A stretch of 31,320 nt of DNA. Origin: Annulohypoxylon bovei var. microspora. Taxonomy: Eukaryota > Ascomycota > Sordariomycetes > Xylariales > Hypoxylaceae. The position numbers and the translations under genes are program-made. The DNA lies in contig MU405441.1 of the NCBI GenBank assembly GCA_022836615.1, positions 1-31,320 on the forward strand, given 5' to 3'. The notes beneath the pieces were generated by a model that saw nothing but the letters and a program-made list of their open reading frames with translations, was not told the DNA's origin and did not search any database. Of the stretch, positions 21,373-31,237 are shown one piece after another; positions within the stretch are counted from its first letter, which is position 1, and each line of letters begins with the position of its first letter.

Positions 21373-22479
21373 TCAAGTCGTAACCACCGTGGTTGGTTCT
21401 GCATCCGAAAAACGCACGCGTGCCATGGAGTGCTGTCTTTCCAACTGTGCAGCACTGCCAAGTTGTTGTCGGCGTCGCTGGTTCCTCCTCGCCCTAGCCT
21501 CGCCCTCTTCACGTTTTCTATAATCGGCAAGCTGCTGTCTTCGCTTCTGCGCCCGGGCATAGGCGATCGCAGGAGTTGGTTTGAAACCGATGCCGTTGAT
21601 ACCGGTGCCGTCATCATCCTTATCCTCGGGGTCGTAAACAGTAATCTCGTCTTCGTGCCATGTGAGAGAAGCACGAATGGGGTCGACAATAACAGGCTCC
21701 TCTTCGGCGGATGAATCTGTCGTCTTCCGTTTCGCGAAAGGAGGAGTACCTGCTCGCTTTCGATTACGCGACTTAGATTCCGAGAGTCGGTTGATAGATG
21801 GGTACGACTTTTGCAAGCGACCGGAACTACCACTCTTCATTATTCTCACAATAGAAGGGTCGACAACTGTTTGCGGTGTGAAGTTCGGAGATTCACTGCG
21901 TTGTTGGAGAGAGCTAAGGTCGAACGTGTTTGCCTCGCCATTTAGCCCCACCTCGCCAGCGTTTTGGGAATAGGGCTGGTCATGGTCAGGCTGGTCGGGT
22001 TGGTCGGGTAATTTGACACGCTTGCGTGATGCACTGTCGTCGTCGTCGAGCTGCATGCCTTCGGCAGACATGCTGCTTCTGCTACCGCCATCAAAGTCGA
22101 ATATGGGCAGTTCTGGTGAGAATCTTGGGCTATCTGCAGATTGGAGACTAGCCTCATCTGTTCCAGCTCCCGTTCCCGTTCCCGATCTATTTCCCATAAC
22201 AACTGTTCCATCGGCCTTGTCCTTATGAGTTACCCCGCCCCCACTTCCAAGAGCGAGTTCTCGGAACTGCTCAGCAACCTTACTTCGAGGGCTGCTGTTA
22301 CCGTCCTCGAGGGTTTCATTGCGATATGTGTCAACCGGTTTAAGAGCCGGGGGTTGAAAGGAGAAGATTGACTTAGATAGACTGTAAGAGCTTGGAGATG
22401 TGTCGTAGGCGCCCTGTTCGTTGATTACATCGTTGCGCTTGCGCTTAGGTGTCTGCTTAAGCGGTGATGGTTCAGCCAT
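21373..22479 (-). CDS. Conserved fungal protein of unknown function, disordered, probably nuclear
   Basis: A 368-aa intronless frame from the ATG at 22,479. No enzyme domain is recognised. Residues 1-260 are low-complexity (Ser, Pro, Asp, Gly) with a basic cluster PKRKR at 11-15 and RKRVK further on, suggesting nuclear import. The most structured part is 266-341: DPIRASLTWHEDEITVYDP, then an acidic EDKDDDGTGINGIGFKPTP, then a basic helix rich in Arg/Gln/Lys (YARAQKRRQQLADYRKREE onward). Near the C-terminus, RVRF at 354-357 fits the RVxF docking motif for protein phosphatase 1. The 266-341 block reads as the evolutionarily constrained core. The function is unknown; a PP1 regulatory or chromatin-associated role is only a guess. 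Confidence 0.75.
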   Translation of the reverse strand: MAEPSPLKQTPKRKRNDVINEQGAYDTSPSSYSLSKSIFSFQPPALKPVDTYRNETLEDGNSSPRSKVAEQFRELALGSGGGVTHKDKADGTVVMGNRSGTGTGAGTDEASLQSADSPRFSPELPIFDFDGGSRSSMSAEGMQLDDDDSASRKRVKLPDQPDQPDHDQPYSQNAGEVGLNGEANTFDLSSLQQRSESPNFTPQTVVDPSIVRIMKSGSSGRLQKSYPSINRLSESKSRNRKRAGTPPFAKRKTTDSSAEEEPVIVDPIRASLTWHEDEITVYDPEDKDDDGTGINGIGFKPTPAIAYARAQKRRQQLADYRKREEGEARARRNQRRRQQLGSAAQLERQHSMARVRFSDAEPTTVVTT

Positions 22480-23810
22480 CGCTGCTTTAGTTGTTGGGGG
22501 CGAGGAACAGGAAATTTAGCACTTGAGGTAGGTAGTGGGACGGCCAGGGCTCGGAAAAAAAGGAGCTTTAAAGGGTTAAAGTCGATTATCCATCGGTGGA
22601 ATGTGTTTAATAGTAAGGGTTATCGATTTAGTTAAAGCATTCAAGCTTGGGTGCTGCCGTGTTCCCTCAAGATGTGAATATGAATATGTACTTCAAGTTC
22701 AAGGTTGGGTTTAGAGGTGGCACGTTAGCCTAGTAAGTTGAGGTGCACGAATGTGAATTGAATTAGACTGGAAGAATTAGCGAGGCCTATCGATGAAACT
22801 ATCTGTTGATGAGATGGCACCTGCGACCGTGTGTAGATTTGTGTGTAGATGTGTGTAGATAGGCAGGTACTTCCACGTGCGTAATAGCCACGCATGTAAG
22901 TGCAAGTTCCTTGGTATGTCGACTCTGGAGCCCTTGCCTAATAGGAGATGGAGTATCGTAGGGCTGTAGCAATGATTGGTCCCGGGATGTTCTTTGCTTG
23001 AGTGGCAGCTTCACCCCAGCTAGTTTCTAGGTTGGAGCTTGATATAGAGTGGAGATATTTTTATATGGGTAGGTAGGTATGTATATATTCTTATCAACTC
23101 CAGGACTTCACTTAGGTAGGTATTGTTGCGAGACCGCGTAATCTTATCGAAGAGGGATATCCAAAATTGAGAACGTATTGTGCCTTATCCACTACTTCAA
23201 TATGTTAATCACATATGTTATAAGTTTCTAGGGCTAGGAAATAATACTTCTTTTATCATCTGTTTTTTATATTAGAACAACAAAGTTACACCATTAAAGC
23301 CACATGCACATATTCAAGACTAACCAATTCAGGTTCAATTAAAGCTCCACATCCCAGTTACTCGGATTGTGGCTGCTTCCTAGATGCTTAGGTCGCCTTT
23401 CCATTCTTAGACAGCATACCTAGGAAAGTCGAAGAGATCGCGACTACCTCGGTGGAATGATGAGGTAAAACGGAATGTATAATCCGCCTTGTACGACCCA
23501 ATTACCCCGCCAATAGGTGCTACCCCACCAACTTATGATGCGATACTCTGGGTAGCTGTGAGTTAGTTAGCAAATACTTAAAGTCACTCCACACGTCACC
23601 TGTCTCGTGAACTTTTTATATAGCCTGAATACATTTATGTGCCAATGCTCCTTCAACTGACACTTGACGTTCCAATCTTTATTCCTTATTTAGGTACATT
23701 CCCGCCTTGAGCTCAGTAATCTATCATCTGAGCTTCTAACTAACCTTACATCCCTCCCTCAGTGATAGAATATCAGTAACAAAAACAACAACAATAAACT
23801 TGATATCAAC
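22480..23810. promoter_or_regulatory. Divergent intergenic region (1.33 kb), promoters of flanking genes
   Basis: A region between divergent starts at 22,479 (minus) and 23,811 (plus). It contains a short GTGTGTAGAT tandem (about 22,830-22,860) and several AGGTAGGTA-like words (22,526, 23,070, 23,114), simple motifs common in intergenic DNA of these fungi. Pyrimidine-rich and AAACAACAACAAT sequence just before 23,811 is typical of a fungal 5' leader. No RNA gene or convincing small gene is seen. Confidence 0.5.
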
Positions 23811-24898
23811 ATGGCAGACGAGATCTCCTTCTTGCCACTCGGCGCCATTATCCAATCCTTCAAGGTCGGAGGTATCGATATTGTGCAAGGTTTCCCAACT
23901 CAGGAGCTTTATGCCTCGCATAATACTCCACACTTTGGCGCCACCATCGGCCGTGTTGCAAACCGCATCTCGGACGCTAAAATCGATTCAATGAACGGAG
24001 GCAATTCCTACAGCTTCGTTGCTAACAACGGACCCAATACCTTGCACGGCGGAAACGTTGGCTGGGGTAAGCGTATTTGGAAGGGCCCGAACCCAGTAGG
24101 CCTGCGTAAAATACCCGGGATCGAGGGACTTCAAGGAGGAGAGACTGTCGAATTCACCTTAACGAGCGAAGACGGAGATGAGGGATTCCCCGGCGAGGTT
24201 GTCGTCAAGGTGTTCTATACAACCGGCAAGGTTGTTGAGAATGGAAAGGAGGTGGTCGTCCTCGGCCAAGAGTACGACGCCGAGCTTGTGGGAGGCGCCG
24301 AGGAGACAGTAGTCAACATAACTAACCACTCGTATGCTCACTCGAGATCGAATTGATCGATTCTGAAACATAAGAAGCTAACGTAAATAGGTACTTTAAT
24401 CTCTCAGGTAGCCCATCTATCGAGGGAACCGTAGTTCAGCTTGCAACCAATTCATATCTCCCTCTTAGCGAGTGGGGAATCCCAACGTCCGGGCCGACGA
24501 CATACTCCAAGGTAGCAACAACTACCCCATTTACCCTAGGAGCCCAGGGTCCGGATTTCGATGACTGTTTCATCGTTGACCCTTCAAAATCTCCTAGCTC
24601 CGTGCCTATAGACACGCGAGCTCTTCCTCTAACCAATCTTGTTTCGGCTCATCACCCGGAGAGCAAAATCCATTTAGATGTTCTAAGCACAGAGCCCGCA
24701 TTCCAGTTTTATACCGGCAAGTGGATTGATGTGCCGGCTGTGGGCGGCGCCCCTGCGCGCGGGTCGCGAAGTGGCTTCTGTGTAGAGCCGAGTCGGTTTG
24801 TAAACGCCATCAACGTTGATGACTGGAAGAGCCAGATGCTTCTCAAGAAGGGAGAGAAATACGGAGCTCGCATCGTGTATAAGGCATGGAAAGAGTAA
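23811..24898 (+). CDS. Aldose 1-epimerase (galactose mutarotase family, 2 exons)
   Basis: Interconverts alpha and beta anomers of aldoses such as galactose and glucose, feeding the Leloir pathway. Exons are 23,811-24,331 and 24,391-24,898. The 59-nt intron is GTATGC...GCTAAC...AATAG and restores the signature NHSYFNLSG. The product is 342 aa, the normal length for the family. Active-site residues of the beta-sandwich fold are visible: H79 in NTLHGG, H173 in NHSYFNLSG, D231/D232 in PDFDDCF, and the general base E306 in GFCVEPSRFVNA. There is no signal peptide, so it is likely cytosolic. The start codon is in good context after a purine-rich leader (ATCAACATGG). Substrate preference cannot be read from sequence. 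No GAL1/GAL7/GAL10-like neighbour is present, so there is no cluster. Confidence 0.93.
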
Positions 24899-25006
24899 TC
24901 CATCTTCTTGATACATAGTAAGGGGGTATCTAGCGACTCATCAGGAAAGGGATCGCACGTATATGCATTGAATTGCTATCGTTAACCACCCAAATAAAGT
25001 GAGCGA
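24899..25006. other. Short convergent spacer (108 bp)
   Basis: Separates the epimerase stop from the DNA ligase stop. It is very tight for two 3' UTRs, so the transcripts probably overlap tail to tail. AATAAAGTGAGC at about 24,992 is a polyadenylation-like word on the plus strand. Confidence 0.5.
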
Positions 25007-27792
25007 TTACAGCTCTTCCTCGTCACCATCCTCAACCTCTTGATTAGCGGGCGCAGTCGGTGCTTTAGCCTCTTGTTTTCTGTACAAGCCAGCTAGAAAC
25101 TCGCTGCTACTAGCTTCCTCGATACCCTTATCCTCACGCTTTTTGAGAAAACGTGGGAATCGTAGACTCAGCCCACGCTCCTGACTAACTAGTCCTATAG
25201 ACGCCGTGTAAGTCGGCGATAGTGTGATGTCGGCGAATGCCATCTCCCAAACCTCCTGAGGTTCGAACCAGATATCCGGCTCCGGGCCGGAATACTCGAC
25301 AAAGCTCGGCTTCGTTCTACGGACATTTTTATTTTTCCCGTCATTATTCTCTTCCACGTCATCGTCATCGTCATTATCTTCCTTCTCACTTCTCTCCGCG
25401 GTATCTGCATCACGCGATTCTTCGCTATACTCGTCGTCGTAGAACGTTTTATTGGCCTTGTAGAAGGCATCCGTAAAGCCTGACATGCATTTGCATACGG
25501 CTTCGAGAGAGCCGGAAGTGTCGTTACGCACGGCCATAAGGATAGGCGACCACCACTTAGCCTTTCGGCCCTGGCCGTGCCATGCGGCAATAGGCACGAG
25601 ATCTAGAGTATCGAATGAGCTGTTATAGTCCTTTTTAACCTTTAGCCACGAGTCAAGACGCTTGTCGGGCTCGTATGTGGCGAGTAACGCTTTTCGTCGT
25701 GAGGTTGGCTTTTTTTCTTCCCCAGCGCCGTTACCTGAGGTGCCCTTGGCTTTCTCTTTGCCTTTCCTCGATTTAGATTTCGTTGGGAGTGTAAGGGTCT
25801 CGCTTTCTACTTGTCCAGCCGATTGATTCAAATCCTCCGTAGGTTGGCTTGGCGCTGGTAGGTCGGGAAGATTATCTAGAATCTTGACCATAATTCCTTC
25901 GCATTTACTATCGATTGCTTGCTTGAAGAATTCTAGTACAGTTTCGGAATCTTGTGATGTAGCGTCAAGACTCTTGACCCAGGTGAAGTGATGCGGTATT
26001 TCGGTGAAGAATGATCGTAACAACGACCTGCGCTCGCGGAATGGTCGGTCGAGTAGAGGCTGACCATTGAGGTACATAAGATCGAACGCGAACAAGCACA
26101 CATCAATAGTTATGCTGTTGATCTCGACATCTTTGCGTGCGCGATTTGTGAGAGTTTGGAAATTTTTCAATTCCCCGGTGTGTCGATCCACTGCGACGAC
26201 TTCACCCTCCATAATAAAGCTGTTAACACCTTCGCCGCGAATATTGGGGACGAGCTCTACTAAGTCCGGATACTTGTCAGTCATAACTTCTAGATGTCTC
26301 GAGAAGATTGACACCTTGCCCTTCTCGTCGCAGTGAACCTGGGCCCGTTGACCGTCGTACTTGAATTCGCACGCGAAGTCCCTTCCTTGTAGTTTCGTGA
26401 GCATTTCAGATAAGTCCCTCGTAATGCTCCCCAACATTGGCCTCAAGGGAACGTGTAACGTTAAGTCACACCTGATTAATAGCTCGTCGCATACCCCTAT
26501 CTCAAGCATGGTGGGTATAAGATCGTTGTAATTGGGACGCCTCGCGAAACAAGCTTTAACAATCTCCTCGGCCCTACCCCATACCTCCGCTAGCTCTTCT
26601 TTCTTCAATAGCTTCAGATCATCTATAGACTTCAAGGGGAAGTCTGCACTACGCGGTCGCGAAAGAAGAAAGGCGCGGGACAGAGCTATCAGCATCGTAG
26701 TTTTCACTGCGCCGATCCGGAGGTGTTGGCATAGCGTACGAACAATATAGCGGCTTTGTTCGCCGCCACGCGCATCCTGAAGTAATCGATCAACGATCCG
26801 CTGCTTTACCTCACCGCTGCCTTGCCCCTGGCTGCTGGAGACCTTGACAAGTGATTGGTAAACGCCTTTGATGCTTAACGGCCTTGGCTCCCGTAGCGTG
26901 AAGCTCTGCTTCTTCTTCGCCTCGAAGGCGACATCACCCGCATCACCATACTTATCGTAAATAGCCTTTAAAGAGCGACCATTCAAGCCGCAGACATTCT
27001 TCAGCGCTTTAGAGATAGCTGAACCACCCAATCCGAGCTCTAGCGAGATATATGGGGGTGAGATTGAATTGGTCGCAAGCCAGACCTACATGATGCAATT
27101 AGCACAGTGACCAAATTCGTAGAAATAAGGAAATAGCTTGCCGCTGGGAGTAAGCTTTTAGGGTCTGCTTCTATGAGAATACGGAGGCAGTTGACTAGAG
27201 TATCCACTATTTTTATTCGACTAGACGTGCCATTGACGAGCACAAAGCAACGCGTTAAAAGTGCATACGACGCATCGCCCCCGTCATTCGCCCAATGCTC
27301 TCGAAGTTTCGGTACGTATTCAGCAGGGTCGAAGGCTAGAGGGCTCTCATCAAAAGGGATGGTTTCCGAAACACTGTCTACGGTAGCTGAGACCGACTGC
27401 AGTGACAAAGTACCTTTGCCCTTATTCTCAGCCTTCGCCTCTAACTCAGGATTAGGAGACTCCCGGGGCGCTTGAGAAGTTTCCGTGACATTCGGGGTAG
27501 CGCGAGAATGGGAAACCGTAGAAGGTACTGGAGATCCGGAAGCGCGTCCCGCAATTTCGGCTTCTTTGTCCCACTCGGCTTGGAGCTTTCGCGCCAGTTC
27601 CTCATCCGTCATACCATGCCCTTCATCTTGCGTTGATAACGGACTGTTAGTCCGTTGGGCTTCTTCTGCAACCTTCCCAGAACTATTATTCTGCCTTTGT
27701 TTGGAGAAAAAGTACTCTAGCCCCCTCGAAGGCAGGCCTGATGGTTTAGAGCTCCCTGTATTCAGCTTCCGCTTCTTCGTGGGACTAGACAT
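25007..27792 (-). CDS. CDC9: ATP-dependent DNA ligase I (2 exons, GC-AG intron)
   Basis: Seals Okazaki-fragment and repair nicks. Exons are 27,792-27,142 and 27,085-25,007. The 56-nt intron is GCAAGC...GTGCTAATTG...ATGTAG, a GC-AG intron; splicing gives LLPAVWLATNSISPPYISLELGLGGS, the family's DNA-binding domain. The product is 909 aa. The active-site Lys is about 459 in EFKYDGQRAQ (motif I). Motif III is FIMEGEVVAVD, IIIa FAFDLMYLNGQ, IV EGIMVK and V SWLKVKKDY. A Lys/Ser/Gly-rich loop separates motifs IV and V, and an acidic insert lies in the OB-fold part. The N-terminus is disordered, with SSPTKKRKL (likely nuclear signal) and a PIP-like SRGLEYFF at 22-29 that lacks the usual Gln. The start chosen is the first in-frame ATG; upstream TTG codons would extend the frame but are not credible starts. 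Confidence 0.95.
27086..27141 (-). other. GC-AG intron in the DNA ligase gene
   Basis: The donor is GCG|GCAAGC, the branch site GTGCTAATTG and the acceptor ATGTAG. No GT donor gives an in-frame join of realistic length: the only nearby GT would leave a 26-nt intron. GC-AG introns are a small minority of fungal introns. Confidence 0.8.
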
Positions 27793-28431
27793 TATGAATT
27801 TAGAACGCCTCAGAAAATTGACCAATGCCGAATAGTCATTCTCTTCCAGAACATCCGATCACGGAAAGGGTGTAGACTTGATTGTAAGAAGCCTGAAAAG
27901 CGCATTTATTAATGATGAGGGAAGGGAATCTAAATGATGCTGTCATCATTCAGCGGATAATACTTGTTTCATGGATGTTGTATTCAGTTATCTAGTATAT
28001 GCATAATAAGAACATAACATTGATGACATAAGCTCCCGCCCCAGAATTGTGGGCACCGCACCGCGAATTCCAACTTCATTACAAAGTTCTTATGTAATCC
28101 AGCCACCCAAGCCACCCCCTTTTCCTAAGTCCTCTCATTGTCTTCTTTTGTCAAGTTCTATTTATCCGGGCATACATAACCAATTATTATCAGATTGGCC
28201 ATTATATAAATCATTACCTTAGATAATTTGGCCATGGAAACGCCAACAACACAGTTTACGCGCCGTAGAGGACAAGGATCGTTTTAGAACTGCTATTGAA
28301 GCTCATATAACTACGAGATACTAGTCTACAAGAGACTGTAGGTTTCAATATTTGAAGCAATTCCTATTACATATCCAAGTTATCTCCAGTACAGATACCT
28401 AGATTTGCAATCCATCCCGCGAATTGGCCTC
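27793..28431. promoter_or_regulatory. DNA ligase promoter and esterase 3' region, with a uORF
   Basis: A 639-bp region upstream of the ligase start and downstream of the esterase stop. A minus-strand upstream ORF of 9 codons (ATG at 27,840, stop at 27,813-27,811) ends 18 bp before the ligase ATG and could lower translation. One ACGCG (MCB core) lies at 28,258-28,262, about 470 bp upstream; a single copy is weak evidence for MBF control. Nothing else was recognised. Confidence 0.45.
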
Positions 28432-29439
28432 TTATTCCAGGCCAAACCAAGCTACGTCAAGCTGGGGATGGACTGGCACAGTGTGGCCAACGTTCGCCGC
28501 AGAATATCCCATCAACTTGGTGCCATCTCCATACACCATCTTAGTGTAGCCTGACTGGGGCGTGTTCGTGACGTTCTTGGCGAACTCAACACCAAGGAGG
28601 GCAGACCACTCCTTCAGCTGCTCTGCAAGATTCTTGTATTCCACAAAATGGTCTGCGGTGCCGTGGAATGTCTGCATGCGAGGGTAGGACCCGTTAAAGC
28701 CTGGGTACATTGCCTTGACCTCCTCCGCCCACTGCTCGCCTGTTTTGACGTTCTGCCCGCTGGCACATTTGGGATCGGCACTCTGTGGGCTGGATCCAGG
28801 AGAACCTGCAAGACACCCCGCGGCGACGCCCGAGTAGCACGATCCGGCGGCGAATATGTCAGGGTAGACAGCCAGAAGCACGTTAGTCATCATGCATCCC
28901 GATGATGAGCCCGTAGCATAAACCTTAGCCGGGTCTGCATTGTATTTCTGGGTCAAGTACTTAACCATGTTAACTAGGCCCGTGCTGTCACCTCCTCCAT
29001 TGTTCGTAAGAGACTTCTCGGACGCAACATCCTGTAATATCATCAATTTAGTCAACATCTATTGTAGAGGGGGTTATGCAAGCCTTGTGTGTTAGACTGA
29101 CCCAGCAATTGTTGTCCTTCTTGGTAGTTGGGTAAACGACTATAAACCCTTGTGCGTCGGCATATTTATCGTAGTTCGCTGCCTGATAGTATGCTGGTCC
29201 TGTGCCACTGCAGTAGTGTAACTATCTCCCTTATTAATCTTTGAATCTCAAGCACAGAGTCGTGGACTTCTTACAGCAAGAATGATTGCAGGCTTTTCAG
29301 CTAACTTAGAAGGAAGGTACACTGCCATGTCAAGACTTGTTGGGTTCTCTCCCCAATTAGTTACCTGTGTCAATGCTGCGTTGGTTCTCAAGGTTGACAA
29401 CAGTGCCGCCAGGACACCGGTCACTGTTATTCCCCTCAT
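28432..29439 (-). CDS. axe1: Secreted acetyl xylan esterase, carbohydrate esterase family 1 (3 exons)
   Basis: Removes acetyl groups from xylan outside the cell. Exons are 29,439-29,275, 29,221-29,102 and 29,031-28,432; introns are 53 nt (GTAAGA...GATAG) and 70 nt (GTCAGT...GACTAA...TTACAG), both phase 0. The product is 294 aa. Residues 1-22 are a signal peptide (MRGITVTGVLAALLSTLRTNA). The family landmarks follow: VTNWGENPT, HYCSGTGPAYY, FIVVYPT, CWDVAS and NGGGDS. The nucleophile is S138 in GSSSG, with D222 in HGTADHF and H278 in VGHTVPVH completing the triad. Cysteines are consistent with secretion. There is no family 1 cellulose-binding module, so it is the single-domain form. Feruloyl esterases share the fold, but the GTGPAYY...CWDV pattern fits acetyl xylan esterase better. 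The start is the ATG that gives the signal peptide. Confidence 0.92.
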
Positions 29440-29812
29440 GATGGATCTAACTCGAAAAAATGGGGCTTGGGTCTGTTTCGTTAAGAGTGTTAGATTTCTA
29501 ACAAGTCCAAACAAGATTTAATGTCGTAGATATGTATAGATTTCTATTGGTACAGATTCGAAGCCGAAGTAGATTACCGACTAACCTGCCCCTGAAGCAA
29601 TGTGAAGCCCATTTAGGTGGACCGGAGTTAGAAGTCGGCTAATTGGGTGTTCTGATGCAAGACACAAAGCCGCATATCGGCCCATGTAATTGCAGACTAG
29701 ATAGTACCTACTCTTAGTAGTTAATCCACACAATATGCCTCGGTATTATCTCACAAGGACCTATCTCAACTAACAACTCTTGAACCCCTTTGGACAACTT
29801 GCATTTTATAAA
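29440..29812. promoter_or_regulatory. Acetyl xylan esterase promoter region
   Basis: A 373-bp region between the esterase start and the next gene's stop. GGCTAA at 29,637-29,642 (plus strand, about 200 bp from the esterase ATG) matches the binding core of the xylanolytic activator XlnR/Xyr1. One hexamer is weak evidence, but its location before a xylan-degrading gene makes it plausible. No other gene is seen. Confidence 0.4.
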
Positions 29813-30957
29813 TCATCCATTTGCTGCTAGTTCATGAGGTTCATTCGTATGGTCTCTATTTTGAATTGCCCTCAGGCTGGCCGTATCAAGCTCTTGTGGA
29901 GGGTTTGTTGCTTCCAATTCTGGCTTCGCTTCAGAGGCCCCATGGGATTCAAGTTCAGTCGGTGGCTCCCGCTTTTTTCTCTTATGACGCCAGAGGAAGA
30001 ACCCCCCTAATACAATAATGACAGCCCCAGCGACTCCACCGACAGCAGGTCCAGCAATCCAAGCACCATTTGTAGACTTTGCTGGTTCCGGGTTGTATGT
30101 CGGAGACGAGATACTAGTTACTTGGGAATATTAGTAGTAGTACTAAACATTGAAGGAGTATAATTAATTTCGCTTATTCCTACAAGTTGAAATGGATTTA
30201 AAAGATACCTACTATTAGTACTTTGTGTTGCTCCAGATGATACATTGATGTGTGTTGTCGGTAAGTTGGCGTATGTCGTTTTAAAAGTAAAAGTGCGTAG
30301 TTCCCCATCTACAGTTTGTGTAATTTGAACGACCGTAGTAGAAGGAATTGACGCATGTAACGTGATAGTCGTGGTAAACAACCAAGTTGTTAAAATACCA
30401 CCAACTGTAGCTGTATCTAGATTTGAGTTAATATATAAAGGGAAGTAATGGTATGACTCCCCAGCACTTTTATACTAGAATGTTTTAATATTCTAGGTTG
30501 GCGATAAAAGAATTCATAACGTACTATATAAAAGTTAACAGGTAGCTGAAACATTAGGTACAGAGTAAGTTTAACATACCAAGGAAGTACTGTAGGCACA
30601 GCAGAATATGAAGTCGAGCTAGCTCCTGTTTGATTTGAGATCGGGATTGGATCGGCTGCATCGCAGTAATCGGTAAATGGTTCCAACTCCGCGAGGTATG
30701 TTCCGTTATTTCCCTCACAACTTTCGCAACTGGCAACATAAAGCCTGAAGACTGAGCCTATGTCACATAAAGCAGCGGTCTTCCCAATTTTTTCTGCTTC
30801 CAGATATGCATTGTCTACGTAAAGATTACCATCATGAAAATTCTACATTTTTGTTTGTAGACAGATACTTACTACAAACGGTATAACAGTCTGCGTCCGG
30901 GGTATCACGTGAAAATAGTAAGTATGTCTTTGTGATTAATTGTCTGAGGATAGTCAT
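29813..30957 (-). CDS. Predicted single-pass surface glycoprotein, gene model incomplete
   Basis: Well supported parts are exon A 30,957-30,873, a 58-nt intron (GTAAGT...ACGTAG), exon B 30,814 to about 30,580, coding sequence from about 30,410 to 30,209, a 95-nt intron (GTATCT...TACTAAT...ACTAG) and the last exon 30,113-29,813. The N-terminal part is Cys-rich: DCYTVCNNAYLEAEKIGKTAALC, then CESCEGNNGTY and DYC. A Ser/Thr-rich stalk follows, including the beta-strand-like VQITQTVDGELRTFTF. One membrane segment (WIAGPAVGGVAGAVIIVLGGFFLW) is followed by a basic stop-transfer HKRKK and a short cytosolic tail. This layout is typical of fungal cell-wall-sensing or surface proteins, but no named family was recognised. 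The join between exon B (phase 2) and the stalk (needs phase 1) could not be resolved, so there is an extra intron or a frameshift. The N-terminal signal is weak. Confidence 0.55.
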
Positions 30958-31237
30958 GGTAAAAAGGTTGTTGCGTATTGTAAAGCGGGTGCAATAGTTT
31001 GAAAACATGTACCTTTTAAAACCAGCGGAAAAGGCAGGATTTAACTACTTTCATTGACCAACAAGACTCGCGCTTAACAGTGGCATAGTGCTGCATTCGT
31101 TGGCGTCCGTATGCAATACAGATGATCACTCTCAATTTCCATGCTTTCATTGTGTTACTCAATGGCCTGATTATAGCCCCCTATTGTAACACTGCACATG
31201 CAGGCTACATTGAATATGTTCATATCAGTGCTCGGAA
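30958..31237. other. Intergenic, upstream of the membrane-protein gene
   Basis: About 280 bp of ordinary sequence that would include the promoter of the minus-strand gene. No RNA gene or motif was recognised. Confidence 0.4.

Noticed and set aside
22799..23014. 71-codon minus-strand frame in the 22.5-23.8 kb intergenic region
   Set aside because: Runs through a GTGTGTAGAT tandem and has no recognisable protein character.
27793..27825. N-terminal extension of DNA ligase giving a mitochondrial-like MVNFLRRSKFI, by analogy with yeast CDC9's two starts
   Set aside because: The apparent first codon is TTG, not ATG. The first in-frame ATG is at 27,792.
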